Positions 1-13,238 of a DNA stretch of 64,000 nucleotides are shown here, one piece after another. The stretch spans positions 5,865,072-5,929,071 of the forward strand of contig NC_066329.1 of NCBI RefSeq assembly GCF_022539315.1, read 5' to 3'. This stretch comes from Serinus canaria (Eukaryota > Chordata > Aves > Passeriformes > Fringillidae). The notes beneath the pieces are model-generated. The model made no database searches and was not told the origin of the DNA. It was given only the letters and a program-made list of their open reading frames with translations. Made by a program: the position numbers and the translations under genes. How positions within the stretch are numbered: the first letter of the stretch is position 1; each line of letters opens with the position of its first letter.

Positions 1-1799
1 GAGCGTAAGAGAGCCGCAGACTCCTGCTGTACCAATTGGTAGCTGGGTTCTGAACTCTCATTGTGTGATCCGATTTCTCCTGTCATTCAAGCCATTTTGC
101 AAACTCCAAGCATACGTTCATTTAAGCCATGTGTCCTGAAAGCTAAACAGCTGAAGGGGACAGGGAGAGAGGGGTAGGGAGAGAGGAGAGCCACTGGATT
201 TCTGGTGACAGTGTCTAAAATACACATTTGCACAAGGAAGCCTCACTTTAGATCGTCACTTAGCAAAACAACTACAGCTGCTGACAGGCAAGAGGTACAG
301 TTTCAAGTGACCATCAGACACAAAATAGGCCAAATAAATTACTGCAGTCTAAAGGGAGTGGGTGTGTGTGCTCTCACAAATGTAACAGAGATAACAAATG
401 GATTACCACTGGGTGACCCAATGTCAAGATTAGCAGCCCCAGTTCTCATTTCAGTTACACCGTAGCAATGACATTACCCAAGATCTAGTAGAAGCGAAAC
501 TGAAATCAGAGTCCAACCCAGGATGTCAGGGAGGCAGCTGCTTTAGTTTTTTAATGCCTAGAATTTCAACCCAGTTTGCTTTGTTTCAAGAGCCTAAACT
601 GCCTGTGGCAGAAGGGGCAGCAGCCTTTGCCAGCTGCCACGTGATCAGCAAGGATGTTTTCTAAAAGGATTTTTTTTTTTTTTGACATGGGGTTGGGAGA
701 GAAGGAAGTAGGGGTTGTCAGTGACAGAGGCAGACAGCAAGAGAAGTATTTTGGCATGTTTTGTCCCTTTCCTCAAAGGTATTTTGTCCCTTTATTTCCA
801 TTCTGTGCCCATACATAGAGTTACCCTCTCCTCTGCATTCTCTTACACATACACCCATGTTTTCTTTGAAACAATCAAGAAGGCCAGTTCTGGCCTTTGT
901 TCTGGGTCTTTGAGGAGACATTGTGTGAGTGGTTACTCCATCACTGAAGTAAAATACAAGGGGTTTTTACATATATAAAAATAATTCCAAGCTTTCCAAA
1001 TATTAATGGCCTATGGAAATTAAACATCTGCTAACAATAAACTCCCCAAACAAATGAGAAGATAGTTTCAGTCTGACTGAAATGCTTTCCCTTGCTAATT
1101 GCTAAGAATACAATTTTCTTGTCTTTTACAAAGGCAGTTTCATTAGTTCTCCGATTATCCGAATATTTCAGTCCTTTTTCTTTCACAACAGAATGAAAAA
1201 GGTCTGATTCCCATCTCCAACGCAACTTTCAGAGTCCTGCAAAACCAAGAGAGAAACTGGTAATTACGAGGAGCCACAGAAAGCCCTGAGGGCAGAGCCT
1301 GACTATGTGGGCTGCAGAGTCCACCTGCACACCTTTTCTTACCACATCACCCACAGCCCCCTCCGAGTCTGCCGAGTTTTCACAAGTATCGTACTACAGA
1401 CTACACCCCGCTGTGGCAACTGGGTGCTGGAAGTGCAAAGAGGAGCTGAAACGCTGATAACCCACGCGAATGCTTAGAATAGCAGATGCCAGGGGGAGAG
1501 AAGGGGGCCACCAGCTGAATTTGCATCACACAAGGAAATAAGTCAGTTGGGCAAAAGCCCCATATGTCTGCTTGGGAATGCAGAGCTAAAAGGGCTTTTA
1601 CTGCTTGGAGAACTGCAGATCTCCTCCAGCTTCTCATCACACCCTCTGCAACTTGGTGCAGAAGCACACAGAAAAGATTGCAAAACCTCACAGTACTTTT
1701 TACTATACAAGAAAAGCAACTAGTCCTTTTCATGAATATGTTTTCTGCATTTAAGAATCAAAAAGCACTTAGCTACAGTACTTGCCCTCTATCCACTTA
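1..1799. other. Non-coding stretch, no gene recognised
   Basis: I see no exon, RNA gene or recognisable mobile element. Open frames are short (at most 110 codons), overlap on both strands and resemble no protein family I know. A T-rich run near 669-683 is the only simple repeat. The most likely status is intergenic or intronic DNA. Confidence 0.6.
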
Positions 1800-1895
1800 A
1801 GGGATGAAAGACCCAGCCTGGTTTGCTCGAGGTCAAATAGCAAGTTCAGCAGCAAGAGATGACAAGGGCTCAGGTACATCCAAATCCCATGCAAC
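1800..1895 (-). repeat. Decayed MIR/CORE-SINE-like fragment
   Basis: The stretch GCTCGAGGTCAAATAGCAAG followed by TTCAGCAGCAAGAG resembles the reverse complement of the MIR core (consensus roughly aaggtcacacagcaagt...gcagagctgggat). Continuing similarity to the 'aacccaggtc' part is seen as GGGCTCAGGTACATCC. MIR elements are ancient non-autonomous SINEs. This copy is old and heavily mutated. The call is by eye from the remembered family consensus. Confidence 0.45.
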
Positions 1896-3859
1896 TGTTG
1901 TACCCCTTAGACAGGGATGTTAAACACTCTCATGGCGTCAAGAATGACTAATGCCCTCCTAGGTCAGCTTGTGATACAGAGCTGGGAACTCACACATCTC
2001 CTTCCTCTTGCCTCCCACTCCAGTATTGTTGCAAAGCCCACGTGATGAGATTTTCCTAATCAGCAATTAAATAGTTAATGCTTCCATTACAGCAGATGGA
2101 ACAGGAGTTGCTGCAGGGAAGGTATGCAGAGGGAAGGAGGAGAAAAGACACAGCAAGGAAGAAAAAACAGAGAAACAATCCTAAAGGAAAAGCAGTTTTC
2201 CCACTAAAAGGAGTGATTAGTTGACTAGACAACATAACCCTTAAGACTTTGTCTAGACTAGGATAAAATGCTATATTGTTGAAGGTGTTTGAGAGGTACA
2301 GTGTAGGTAAGGCCCGTGGCCTTTGAGGATGTGGTAGCCAAGGAAGAGACTAATTAGGACATGTTCACTAACATGTCTTAATGTTCCATGTTTAAATCCT
2401 TGCCCAAGAACTCAAGGCTATGCAAAGCAAAGGTCTCACACTGTTCTAATGACTGTAAAACCAAAGCTATGACACAGTGCAAAAAAATCAGAATGGTGAG
2501 GAATTGCTGAAGTCTCACATCCCCCATTTTTCTTATGCTTATCGAATGCCTAGGAACATTTGCATCTTAAAACATTCACCAGCATTTTACCAGACAACCT
2601 ACTATGACATTTTTCCTCTAAAAATCTAATCAAAAGCCTAAATGCCAATAATAAAAGAGAACACAGGCTAACAGCCTACACTCCTACAAAACTTACCCTT
2701 TTACTCCAATGTCTGCACAGGCAGATTTTGGAAGGAGGGTGTGAGAGAAAAAGAAGATAGGACTACGAAGAGCGTGCCCAAGGCTTCAGCAAAACCATCA
2801 TTTTTTAATCCATTACCAGGCTTGTAATTAAAATCAAATCCCACCTCACTAGGACAGCCAGATGCATCCACAGAAACCTTGTCCTGAGAGCTGTTACACT
2901 AAATACTAGAAGAATCACAAATGCTGTAGCTTCTTCTTAACCCTTCCAGCAGTATTTCAGGAACCACCTGCCAGTCTGAAAAACTGATCACTTTTCTCCC
3001 AGCTTGTTATAGGCTCTAGGTGTGCCCCTAACCAAATAGGCTTACCACTTAAAAGCTTAATTACACCTGTGGCTTAAACCTTATCCCAGACAGCACTTAG
3101 GAGCATTTGGATGTTTCAGGTGTGAGACTAGGGCCTGCATTCACAGCTAGGCAAGTCAGACTAGGAGCCTCTGGTAAATGAAGGCAGTGCACTGGGGAGC
3201 AGGGGGTAAAGAAGCAAGAAGTGCTTTTTCCATTTTGATCACATTTAACTATATTTACATTTCCACAGTTAGGCTTGAGTAATGTCCACCTCCTTGTTTG
3301 TGACTGAGGGCAGATATTAGAGTCTCAGATTTCTTTTCCACAACAAAAAGATCAAAGTTTGAGCCACTTGTGCAACTTAGGTGTTTACAGTGAACTGGTC
3401 TAATTGCATGGCAAGCCCTTCCTCCCGTTATCAGTCTCACACTGAGCCGAGCTCCTTCATTCCATAAGCACCAGGGAGGGCTGAGACGAGAGGGCCCACG
3501 TCTGCTGTGGGTTATAAGCCACCATCCCTTCTAGCTACTCAAACATGGGAACTAAACTACACTGTGCAAGGGAAAGGTTTAACATATTCAAGTAAATATT
3601 CACTTGGGGTGTGGTCTGCAGGGCTGACAAAGCATTTCCAGGTTGTATTTTTAAAGAAACTTTCTAAAAAGCAAGTACTGTGTGAAGAACCAGAATGAAA
3701 GACAAGGCTCCCTTCACTGCTCTTCTCAATATTGCCTAGGTAGTACAGGCTCATGGTGCATGTTATTGTCAAAGGAAACCTGTGCTGCCTTGTCCAAAGT
3801 TACTGGCAAAAAAAAAGATAAAGAAGTACAGCACAGTAGAAGTCCATGCAGACAGGCTT
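1896..3859. other. Non-coding stretch, no gene recognised
   Basis: AT-moderate DNA with no convincing exon or repeat. A 21-nt stretch near 3385-3405 superficially resembles miR-128 but lacks a matching hairpin arm, so I do not call a microRNA. Nothing else is supportable. Confidence 0.55.
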
Positions 3860-3869
3860 CCACATTCCT

Positions 3870-4022
3870 AATCTTGTGCAAAGGACACACAAACTTTCTC
3901 AGTCTTAGTTTTGTAAGCTATGAAATGGAGCTAAATTTTAGGGTTTTGTGAAATGGTTTTTAATTAATAATTGCAAAGCACACATCTTCAGATGAAAGGT
4001 ATCATATAAATATTAATGAGCT
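3870..4022 (+). repeat. MIR-like SINE relic, plus orientation
   Basis: TCTCAGTCTTAGTTTTGTAA, then GCTATGAAATGGAGCTAA, then GGGTTTTGTGAAATGG follow the order of the MIR 3' half (tcagtttcctcatctgtaaaatgggg..., then agggttgttgtgagg). The final TTGCAAAGCACACA...ATATAAATATTAATGAGC matches the 'gtaaagcgctt...gctcaataaatgtta' tail. Order and spacing of several blocks support the call despite strong decay. Confidence 0.55.
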
Positions 4023-4529
4023 CAGACTACTGGCAGTATGCGTGTCTCTTAGGAATCGTAAGCACCATGGATGGATCAAAGAGGACATGTAGCTCTAAGA
4101 GACAGAGTGGTGGGAGTAGTCTCTGTCTTTAACTGTATTTTAAAGTAGATCCTCAAGACTGTTGTGGATATGCCCTATCAAGTTACAGCAGCTTTCAATT
4201 AAAATGACATTTTATCCTTAGGCAAAATTCCACCGTGCACCTTTTAATATTAGCAGGGCACATTTTCACTCATGTAGATATTTCTTCTACATACATTCAT
4301 TACTAGATCTTTGTAAATAGGGGTCGAACCAACTGGGAAATAGGAATTTTACCTTCATTTTCATCAAAATAAATACCTCTTACCTAGTTACATTGCTGAA
4401 AAACTTCCAGCTCCACTGCAGTGCGGTGACAAGAAGCAGGATGAGGATGTGGCAGTTGTTTGCTTCGCGGTGCTCTCAGCTCAGTCTGGCAGCACTTCAG
4501 ACACGGAGCTGTCCTTTAAATGAACGTGG
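4023..4529. other. Non-coding stretch before a small CpG island
   Basis: AT-rich DNA without recognisable exon or repeat. GC rises from about 4420 towards the island that follows. Confidence 0.55.
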
Positions 4530-4770
4530 CAGAAAATGCCGCGTGATGAAGGTGCTGCTTCTGCTCCCCTGAGCAGGGGCAGCACAAAACGTAGCTACGG
4601 CCACGGCGGGGAGAGAAGCGAGCCCCTCCGGGGGCTGTGCGCGGGCATGTCGGTGCAGCGAGGAAGCAGCAGCAGCGCGGCCTGCGGAGCGCGGCCCGGC
4701 CGGGCCGGCACGGGGAGGAGGCTCGCAGCCGCCTCAGGAATGTGGGATGGCCGCAGGCCTCGGCAGTGTT
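4530..4770. promoter_or_regulatory. Small CpG island, candidate promoter or enhancer
   Basis: About 240 bp with roughly 25 CpG dinucleotides and clustered GC boxes such as GCGCGGCCCGGCCGGGCCGG, set in AT-moderate flanks where CpG is rare. CpG density of this kind in vertebrate DNA usually marks an unmethylated promoter or regulatory element. A plus-strand frame with a true ATG at 4536 stays open for 130 codons to 4928. Its sequence (MPRDEGAASAPLSRGS...) resembles nothing I know and the openness is explained by GC content. A weak plus-strand donor (AAAGAG|GTGGTT) lies near 4780. Direction of transcription, if any, is unknown. Confidence 0.55.
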
Positions 4771-4929
4771 TTCCAAAGAGGTGGTTAGGTTTGTTTCTCT
4801 TAGGGTCCAGCAAGCCTGTGCTTTTTTGTTACTGGGGGTGGTGGTGGAGAGTGAGGGAGAGTTGCCTTGTTGGGGTTTTTAAAAATACATTAGAAGGCAA
4901 CGGCGAGCAAAGACATTTCTTTGCCTGAG

Positions 4930-7900
4930 GAAAATTCAATTTTATCAGCTGCCTTCCTACCTTTCTCGGCTGTAAGACACCATGGACAGCTTTCTGCCTA
5001 CTTCTCTGCAGCCAGGCATCCTAAATGCTTTGTGAGCCTGACACGTGGCCAGCCAGGGGTCTACAGAACTTGCCTCCAGTCTGGGGCTGCATTTCATTTG
5101 CTCAGCGGAGTCAGAGCAGTGGCCCTCTGTCCTGCTCACCTCAGGCACATTTCTATAAGCTCTGCTCTCTGCAGCTGCTGCTAAGGCAGTGCTGGAGCTG
5201 CCTCTGGTTTTGTCTACACTGGAGCAACTGGGATTGATTGCTTAGTGCTGGTATTAAGAACAAAAACGGGATGGTGTAGGCACACTCAGTGCTTGTAATT
5301 GTGTCCCTGAGCTGCTCAGAGGAAGCATAGCAAAAAGATGGCATTAAGAGGCCTTACCGCTTCTTTGGCAAAAGAGATTGAAATTTGGAAAATGCTCAGA
5401 ATAAATAACAGCTTGATAGTTCAGAAAAAAAAACTCCCCAGAAATTAATTTCCTCCTGTGTTGCCACTATAAGATGGGGTGTTCACAACCCAGTGAGTGG
5501 CGTCCAAAACAATGGTCTAATAATAACTTGGATCTACTTGCTGTGCTCAGTGCTAAAAGATATGATAGAAAATGTAACTGTGTTTTGATACCAAGTAATA
5601 TAAATCTGGACACCATGCCAACAATTTTTAGACAAGGAACCATGAACCCTAACCAGAAAGATTGGGAGGGTAATTTCTTCCCCGGCCACACCAGAGAATT
5701 TTACACCTCTGTATGAATAATGTTTTCATAGCAAACCCAGGCATCAGTCCTAGCAAATACCTCTCTGTAAACTCTAGCCCAAAAGAATCACTTTGGAAAA
5801 GGTCATATCACCTTCTGTTCCCAGAATTAAGTTAATTAGCACTTGTCCCTCTCTGTATAAGGTCAGGGATCCTCCCACAAAGAAGGTACACAACCAGATT
5901 GTTAAAAGATGTACATATGCCCTCTTAAGCAAACAGGCTTCTCTGTAGTATCACTAAGATTCCCTCTGGTCATCCCTGTAGAGCTCCCAGTTGGAAGGGA
6001 AGCAGGCTGGGAGATCAGTGTAACCTGTGCTTTGCCAGGTACAAGGAGCACAGTGCATGCCAATAGGAATACTGATATTTTAGTACTAGGCAATGATCTG
6101 TCTCCATCTGGATGATTTTTATTAGGTTCAGCATCAGCCTTCACGTAGAATGAAATATCTGAACTATGGGAATGTTTTCTCATTGAAGTTGAAAGATTTG
6201 CAATAAATTTTCCTCTATGACACACTTTGTTCTTATTTCTCCTTATTCCATCCAGGTATTTGTGATATACATATTATGGAAGTATTTCACTTCTCCTCCA
6301 TGTGACCACCTACATGCATTGACAGAAAGCAAATCCAGGTAAGACCTGCTATCAGTTATATCTGGGTGCAACTGAAGTTTGATCAGCAATGAAGGTCAAC
6401 ACACTGTTCTGTATTTTCTGTTCACAAAAATGTTACACAGTGCACTTACTGAAAGAGGTTTAAAAATAGCCTAGCCCACAGGTTCTTGGGCACAGAAATT
6501 TTGTCAGAGTTTGCCTGCCAGAGAACTCAATTGCTGATTTACAGCAGTAGTTTAGGATCAGAAACCCAGACCCAAGTGTTTAATTACCAACATTCCCATT
6601 CTAATCTAACACAGCACGAACTGTGCAGGATGCTAAACCCCCCCTTCCATGAGCCAGCCATGGCTGCTTGCTCTGAGCACAGCCTCGAACCTGCTAAACA
6701 AGAAAGGATTACACCAAGGACAACAGGCTCCAGTTCCCCAGAGAGAGCACTCCTTTGCAGGCCCATAAAAAAAGGGTTCAGAGACTATTTGTGTCAACTC
6801 CCTAAACCACAGACCACAACTAGCCCTCCCTCTGAAGCACTTGCATGCTCCTCCTTGCAAAGCTGGAGCAAGATATGTTGGCATCCAGATCACCTCCTTT
6901 GGGGGCCCACCCATGCCTCCTGCTGTCCTTCCATCCCTTATCGCAGGCTTGCAGACCCTCTCCCTGGGCAGCAGCAGAAACTGGCCTGTATTTTGCCTCC
7001 AGGTTTGGCACTCTTCTGTTTCACCACCTCCCTGTTCTTCTGACCCAGGGTGCAGCCTGCCCACCCCGCTGTGTCCTCTGATACCAAGAGGGACATAACA
7101 TGTAGAGAATCATGAGTAAGAAATGTGAAACTGGCAACTCTGGCATTTGAAACAAAAGGGGATTTAGGATGCACTTGGCATTTCAGCTTTGAAGTTTAAG
7201 ATAAAGGAGGCAAAAGGGAACTGTAGAAAAGGAATGGCTTATGGGCAGCTCAGACTTGTCTTAGACTTTCAAGCCAGTCATTTCCCATAAATACTCATAA
7301 TTTCAAACATAAGAAAGGGGAAGAGGAGACAAAACAAACTGAGTCAACTGCTTACTGCCTTTCTGATTCAGACGCCTCAGCAGGTATAGGACAGAAATTA
7401 TTCTAGGAAAAAGTTCCTTTTTATGTATCTGGGACAGCCCCCAAAATTTTTACCAGAGGGGAAGAAGAGGACAAGAACTAAACTGCGAACCTGTCCGCAC
7501 CCTAGCAGGAATTCACCCATTTTTCACCTCCCACAGGTATCATTAGCATGCTACTGAGAGCAGAAAAAAAGCAGCTAAGATCAAACACAAGCTAGTAACA
7601 AAGCTCTTCCTCTTGTCATCCTGCGATGGGCCAGAATTTCTGGCTGCAGCTTGTCTTTCCCTGAAAGTCTGGGCTAGTTCAGAGTCCCTTTTAAAAGAAG
7701 TGCCACACTCTGAACGTGCTACAGCTGCGACACAGAATGTGCAGAAGGCAGGAAGTCTGACGTTCACACCAACCTCAGCCCCTTCACTCACACCTCTTTT
7801 CAAATAGCTTTAGCACATGGAGCCCACATTTTCACGTTCTCAGAACTAGCTTTATCTATCACACTGCAAGTTTAAGAGAAATTTTTGAAATAAGTCTCTC

Positions 7901-10900
7901 TTTCCACACTCAAAGACTCACTCATCTGGGAGCAACTTTTAAATTGTTTCTGTAAACTGTTCTCCTCTCTGATTTTTGCAATAAGTTGCCACATTCCCTT
8001 TTAAAATAGTATATATAATTTTTAAAAAATAAAATACAGATTGAAACACCATACCAACTGTTGTCACAGTCCAAAAATGTCTGGATTTTCAAACTTAAGT
8101 CCACCACTGTGTAAAAAGGCCACACACATGTAAGTGTCAATCAGGCTCAGTGGCAAAACACAGGGACCCAGGCTGAGCCTGCAGAATGGCACAAACTTTC
8201 CAGGACAGAAAAAGAGTGCCAGTTCTCACCCATCTGGAATTATCTCTGCATTTTTCAATGCAGATTTTTGGAATTCGACCTCAAGAAGCCAGGTGCTTGA
8301 TTTCTGCATCTCCTGCATTGCTGTGTTTTGTGACAGAAGAGGAGGAGAGAGAAATAAGAAAAGTGCATTATTTTCAAGGTTACACCTTAATTACACCTAA
8401 TATTACCATAATGACTGTTTTTTCACTCAACTCAATTGGCCTGTTCTGTGCCCAAAAATTCTGTAGCTGATCCTGTGCATTTTTAACAGAAACCCTATCT
8501 CCATTCCCCTCCTCTCAGCATCAGGATTAAAATAACGTTACATTCTAAGTATTTGTGGGAAATGGCAAACAAATGGGTAGTAAAGCCTGGAGGTTGCTTG
8601 GCAGCAGAAATCAGCTATGGCAAGTAACTCAGTGAGGGCAACAAAACCCAGAGTTTTCCAGCATCTGAACACTCAGCAAAGACTGATGAGTGAGGGGAAA
8701 GGGCCAACCCCACATGATACTGCCAGGTCTCAAGTACTATTTTGAATCAGGTAAACTAATATCTCCTGTACCTGTTCCAAACCACAGAGTAATACATGGT
8801 CTCTGTCTATAAAGTCTGCTGGCTGCCCCCTTTGGAAGTAGTATCTATCTTGGTGAAGATCATGTATTTTCTCTTGGTCTCTGGAAAAGGATCCCAAACA
8901 AGTGGCAGGGACACAGGGGTTTGGAAGCCTTTGCATGTTTATCTTTACTGATAAGGCTGCAATCCTTGCTGCAAGCAGATCAGCCTGTGTCTGAAGCAAA
9001 ATCTTATTCCAGTGGATGCCTGCCTTGAAACAGGCTTCCTTGGGACTGGGCAGTGCCTTTAACCCCTTAATGCCCCATCTAAAGAAACCTCAGTGTAGAT
9101 TTCTTTTGCTTGACGATACATCATGTTTTCATACAACTTAAAAAACAAGCAGGTAAGTCAGACCTGCTTTGAGATAGCAGCAGTGCAGATTATATAGATT
9201 ATATACCTCCACAGATATTATCAGGGCCATTTACCCTCAGAGAGTTTCATCTCCCCAAACCTCCTCTGGTTCTGTGCAGATCAAAAAGAATTGTCCATTC
9301 GAAATAAAAGGATGCAACTATCCAAACTGTGGGTGGACCACATAAAAATTCATTAAGAGGACTTCTTGCAATTATTTTTTCAAATTGATTGGAGACCTTC
9401 AGCCAGAGCTGTTTAGATTCTTAGAACTGGAGAATCAGCTATGATTCCCAGCCACCTGATCTTTTTATAACAGCTTAACTAACCTTGTTTGTGCAGCTTT
9501 GTTAATGAAATCTCAGATCACTCACAAACACGCGTGCCAAGGGCAAATATCCAGAAAGGAGATCACTAGGGATCTCCCACAGCTCACATGCCAAGGGCTT
9601 GGACAGCCTGAAAATGACAAACAAGTGGCTTTTCTCTGACAGCAGGTTTCATTTAGGTGCTCCCACTTGCTCTTTCCCCATCTTCTTCCTACACCACTGA
9701 GTCAACCTTGACCAGACAGGTTTCAGTTAAACATGTGCTTTGCCAAAGGTGTTTTTAAATTATGTTTTTAAAAGTTTATTTATAGTACACACGCAGAGTG
9801 CATGATGCTTTCAGGACTTCTGGAGACTTCAGCATCTTGGCAGAACTTTGCCAGGTGGAAGGAACTTGAATTCATCAGCTGGGCCATGGAAAACCACCTC
9901 CTCCTCACTGTGTCTATTCATGTACTCCAACTCAAAGATGGAGTGCCATAAAATAATTTTTACTCTGTTATCTCTTACCCATTATTCATAACATCTATGA
10001 TCAACATACTAGAAATTCCAATTGAAAAAATGCAGAGAAATCCAAGTGATCCCCCTCCAGCTGATCTCTCTCTCCAAAACCAGCAGCTCGTGAGACAGTG
10101 CAGCTATGAACAACTTCCCATTAGGGCAAGGGTTGGAAAACAAACTTTACAGAAAGTGAACTGGGTGAAACTTGCAGTGAGAGTTACGTGGTCCAGCACT
10201 CCTTGCATGTGGCAAACAGTAAGTTTCATTTAGGGGTTTGTCCTAAATGGTTGTATTTGACCCATCTGACCAGTTGCTCTTTTCCTAAGAAAAATGTAAT
10301 GTGACCACAAGATCATTTTGAAGCAGAAAAGCAAATATTTTAGCCTCTCAGCTAAGTTCTGACCCTAACAGACAGTTGTTCTCATGGTTTGGCTTCTGAA
10401 TTATATGCAGCACAAGTCTGGATTTACTGCACAAACCTTTGCTTTGCACTAGAGATCCCCCATCCTGCTCCCTACTCTGTACCTGGCCTGGGCAGGGAAC
10501 ATCCACTGCACAGGCCCTTCAGATCAAAGGGTGTGCTCATGACTGGTTTCGGGACAAGTTTAACTTTCCCTGCTCCAAAATGGCACAAGTTGCTGAAATA
10601 TTGTCTCCTCAGCTGCACGGCAAATACAACCAGAGCAAGTTACTCAGAGTAATGGCTCAGAAACCACAGTTTTAGGAGGTGGCACAGAGGCATTTTGAGA
10701 GGAGAAGAAAAGGATGTGGTAGACAATTTGCTAATGCCCAGAAACTCTCTGTCTCGGAACAAGCGAGCTGCACGCCACAATGCCTCGGGACAGGGCTGAG
10801 CCCAGTGCTCTTTCCACAACAACAGCTTTTTCTAAATAAAGATGTCTTCACACGCAGGACTTGGGAAACTTAATTCAGATTAACTAAAGTTGTGAATTTA

Positions 10901-13150
10901 AAGTGAATTAGCTAAACCACATTGTATCTCTGTACAGACACCGTCATTCCATGTTAAAAGGAACTTTAATTTCATTTATCTCATTCTACTAAATTAAGAG
11001 TTAATTCTAAGAATGCCCATGCAGGGATTAGGGGGTTGCACAAATAATGAAGTTACATGCTATGCTGGAGCTGAATGTGGCATAGAAAGTCTCCCCACTT
11101 CATGCTAAAAAATGCTCATTTCCCACCACTTAAAAATAAGCTAACTAAAATTATAAATTTTATTTTTCTAATTACCCATGCCTACAAATCTAAAGCTGCA
11201 TTTAGAAAAACTTGCCTCTGGCTCTGTATTGGTCTTTTGTTTCAGTCTATCAGACCATATGCATTGTTTAAAAATTAAAGTATCAGAAGAAAAAATACTG
11301 ATATAATAAAAAAAAAAAAAAAAAGGAAAAGACCACAGTGCATAAGAAATATTAATGTCATTTTTTTAAAAAAAAAAAGTTAGACATCAGACCCAAGCCA
11401 CATCAGCTTCAGTCTGCCAATGGACCTGGATCTAGACCATTCCCTGAGCTACTGATTTGACTACCTAACAGAGAGGATAATTCTCAAGTTTTAGAACTGA
11501 AATTGTTGTTTGTTAGCAACTAGGTATATTTCCAGCTCACTAAGGAGCATGGACCTCTTATGGCTTCATCATGGGTCTTAAAACACCACAACCCAGATAG
11601 TGGCATGGACAGAGCATTTCTTCATCAAAAGGCTCAGCAAAAATTACTTCACAGAGGAGACATGACAGAAAATGGTCAGTCCTTTGCTACCATCTGGGAA
11701 CAGATTGAACCTCCCTGCTTCAGTTTACCTGGGACTGCTGGGAAAGCTTGCAGCAAATCAGAGCCGTAGACTATAGAAGTCCAGGTAACACAAGGGAGAC
11801 TGACCAACTGCTTGAAGTGAGAGCAGTCTGGTAACTGTGGTTACTAAATAGGCTGAACCTGAAAGATCTTCCCTACAGAATACGTGCTACTTTCCATGCC
11901 ACCCCTTTTTGAGCTGGAGAGGAAGCAAAATAAGGATAAAGAATTTTTATTATAGATCTTAGGTAAACAACACTCTGGCTCCAATGCAATCTTCCACAAG
12001 AAAGAAAAACAACTTCTCAAGCAAGTTCAGATTGTTTAACAGGAGACAGATGAAAGCATTGCCTCAGAATGCAAGGAAATCCCAGGCTGGCTGGTTGGGA
12101 AAGAATTAGCAATGCATAATTTAAAAAAGCACTCTCCTATTCCTCATCCCTGAGGTGAGCACAGGTCCTGCATATTACTGACTTCTGCATCAGCACCAGA
12201 CGATGAAGCCATCACTTGAGGTCTCTCTCCTTTCTCCCCAGGCTTCTCTCCCTCACGCTTTCAGTTGCTGGAGGCTGTTTCACAGCAGTTCCTGCAAAGA
12301 TTCCTGTGTGGAAGGACACACTGTTTGCATGTGCAGTTTGTGATGAAAGATTTGGCCACTGGAGAAAACCAGGAGGGAGGAAGGCAGATAGCACCACTTA
12401 TCGTGACTCAAGATAGAGGTTCAGTGGTCCCCCATGGTGGCTTTGATTGAGTACCCATGGAGCCAGCTGTCCTGCTCTTGTGTTCAGAAGACAGGACCAG
12501 GGCAGAGCTCAGATCCCACTTTACTGAACAGAGTAAATTCTGTCACTTGGTAATACTGCCTGGAACACAGTCTCTTGGCATCCTCTGCAAACAGTGATAT
12601 CAGCAACATGCTATGGGAGCTCAGACCCCTTGCTGCAAATTTGGGGACTGAGGACCACACCAGCACAGTGCAGTGATGGAGCTGAGCTCTGCTGTTCCTT
12701 GGCACCCAACTCTAGAGGCAGGGAGTGGCTTGAGTGCAAGTCTGTCATACATGAAGAGAATACCCAGCTACACATTCATGTAAAGACTAGAAACTCCCTC
12801 ACCTCAGGGTATAAACCAACCACCAACTTCCTCTATGCACAAGTTATACCATATTTGTTTGTTTTAGGAGTTCTTGTACCTTTCCCTCAAGCATCTGGTG
12901 TTTGCCTGTCTTAGAGAAACGATGCCAGGCTAGACAGACAGATCATGGCTTCTTTCTGGTATGGCAATTACTGCATTCCAGCTTGGAAGGGGGAGAACAC
13001 ACTGGGGAAAGAGAGGAATGTTAGATGGCAAGTTCCAATAACACATGGCCCCATTAAACAGCCTTCCCTCCCTGTCTGGCCCTGCACAGTCATGCCAGCA
13101 GCACACCAGGAGCACACAGCAGCACAACTTGGCCCTTTGCACTCTCAAAG
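4930..13150. other. 8 kb non-coding stretch, no gene recognised
   Basis: No exon with credible protein similarity and flanking splice sites was found on either strand. The longest frames are at 6630-7043 on plus (from the first ATG) and 6633-7064 on minus. They overlap each other and look like chance. A frame at 8730-8999 on minus has a balanced composition but no family resemblance I can name. Homopolymer A runs occur at 11308-11324 and in shorter form at 11371-11380. Confidence 0.5.
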
Positions 13151-13155
13151 AGTCC

Positions 13156-13238
13156 TGTGTTCCACCACAGAACAAAGCTGAGCAGGGCTCAGCTCTGTGT
13201 GTTCCACCACAGAACAAAGCTGAGCAGGGCTCAGGCCT
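13156..13238. repeat. Two-copy tandem duplication, 42-bp period
   Basis: The block beginning TGTGTTCCACCACAGAACAA and ending in GAGCAGGGCTCAG occurs twice with a period of 42 bp, the second copy starting near 13198. The copies are nearly identical, so the duplication is recent. Because 42 is a multiple of three, overlapping reading frames carry the same peptide twice (HHRTKLSRAQ), but no other sign of coding is present. Confidence 0.9.

Noticed and set aside
3385..3405. Sequence resembling mature miR-128
   Set aside because: About 15 of 21 bases agree, but the seed region differs at its start and no complementary arm is found nearby to form a precursor.
6630..7043. Long plus-strand frame overlapping a 143-codon minus frame
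   Set aside because: Two overlapping frames of similar length, no splice context, no family resemblance. The full plus frame begins at a non-AUG codon.
8730..8999. 89-codon minus frame with protein-like composition
   Set aside because: I could not match it to any domain, and acceptor and donor sites at its ends are not evident. A protein database search would decide.
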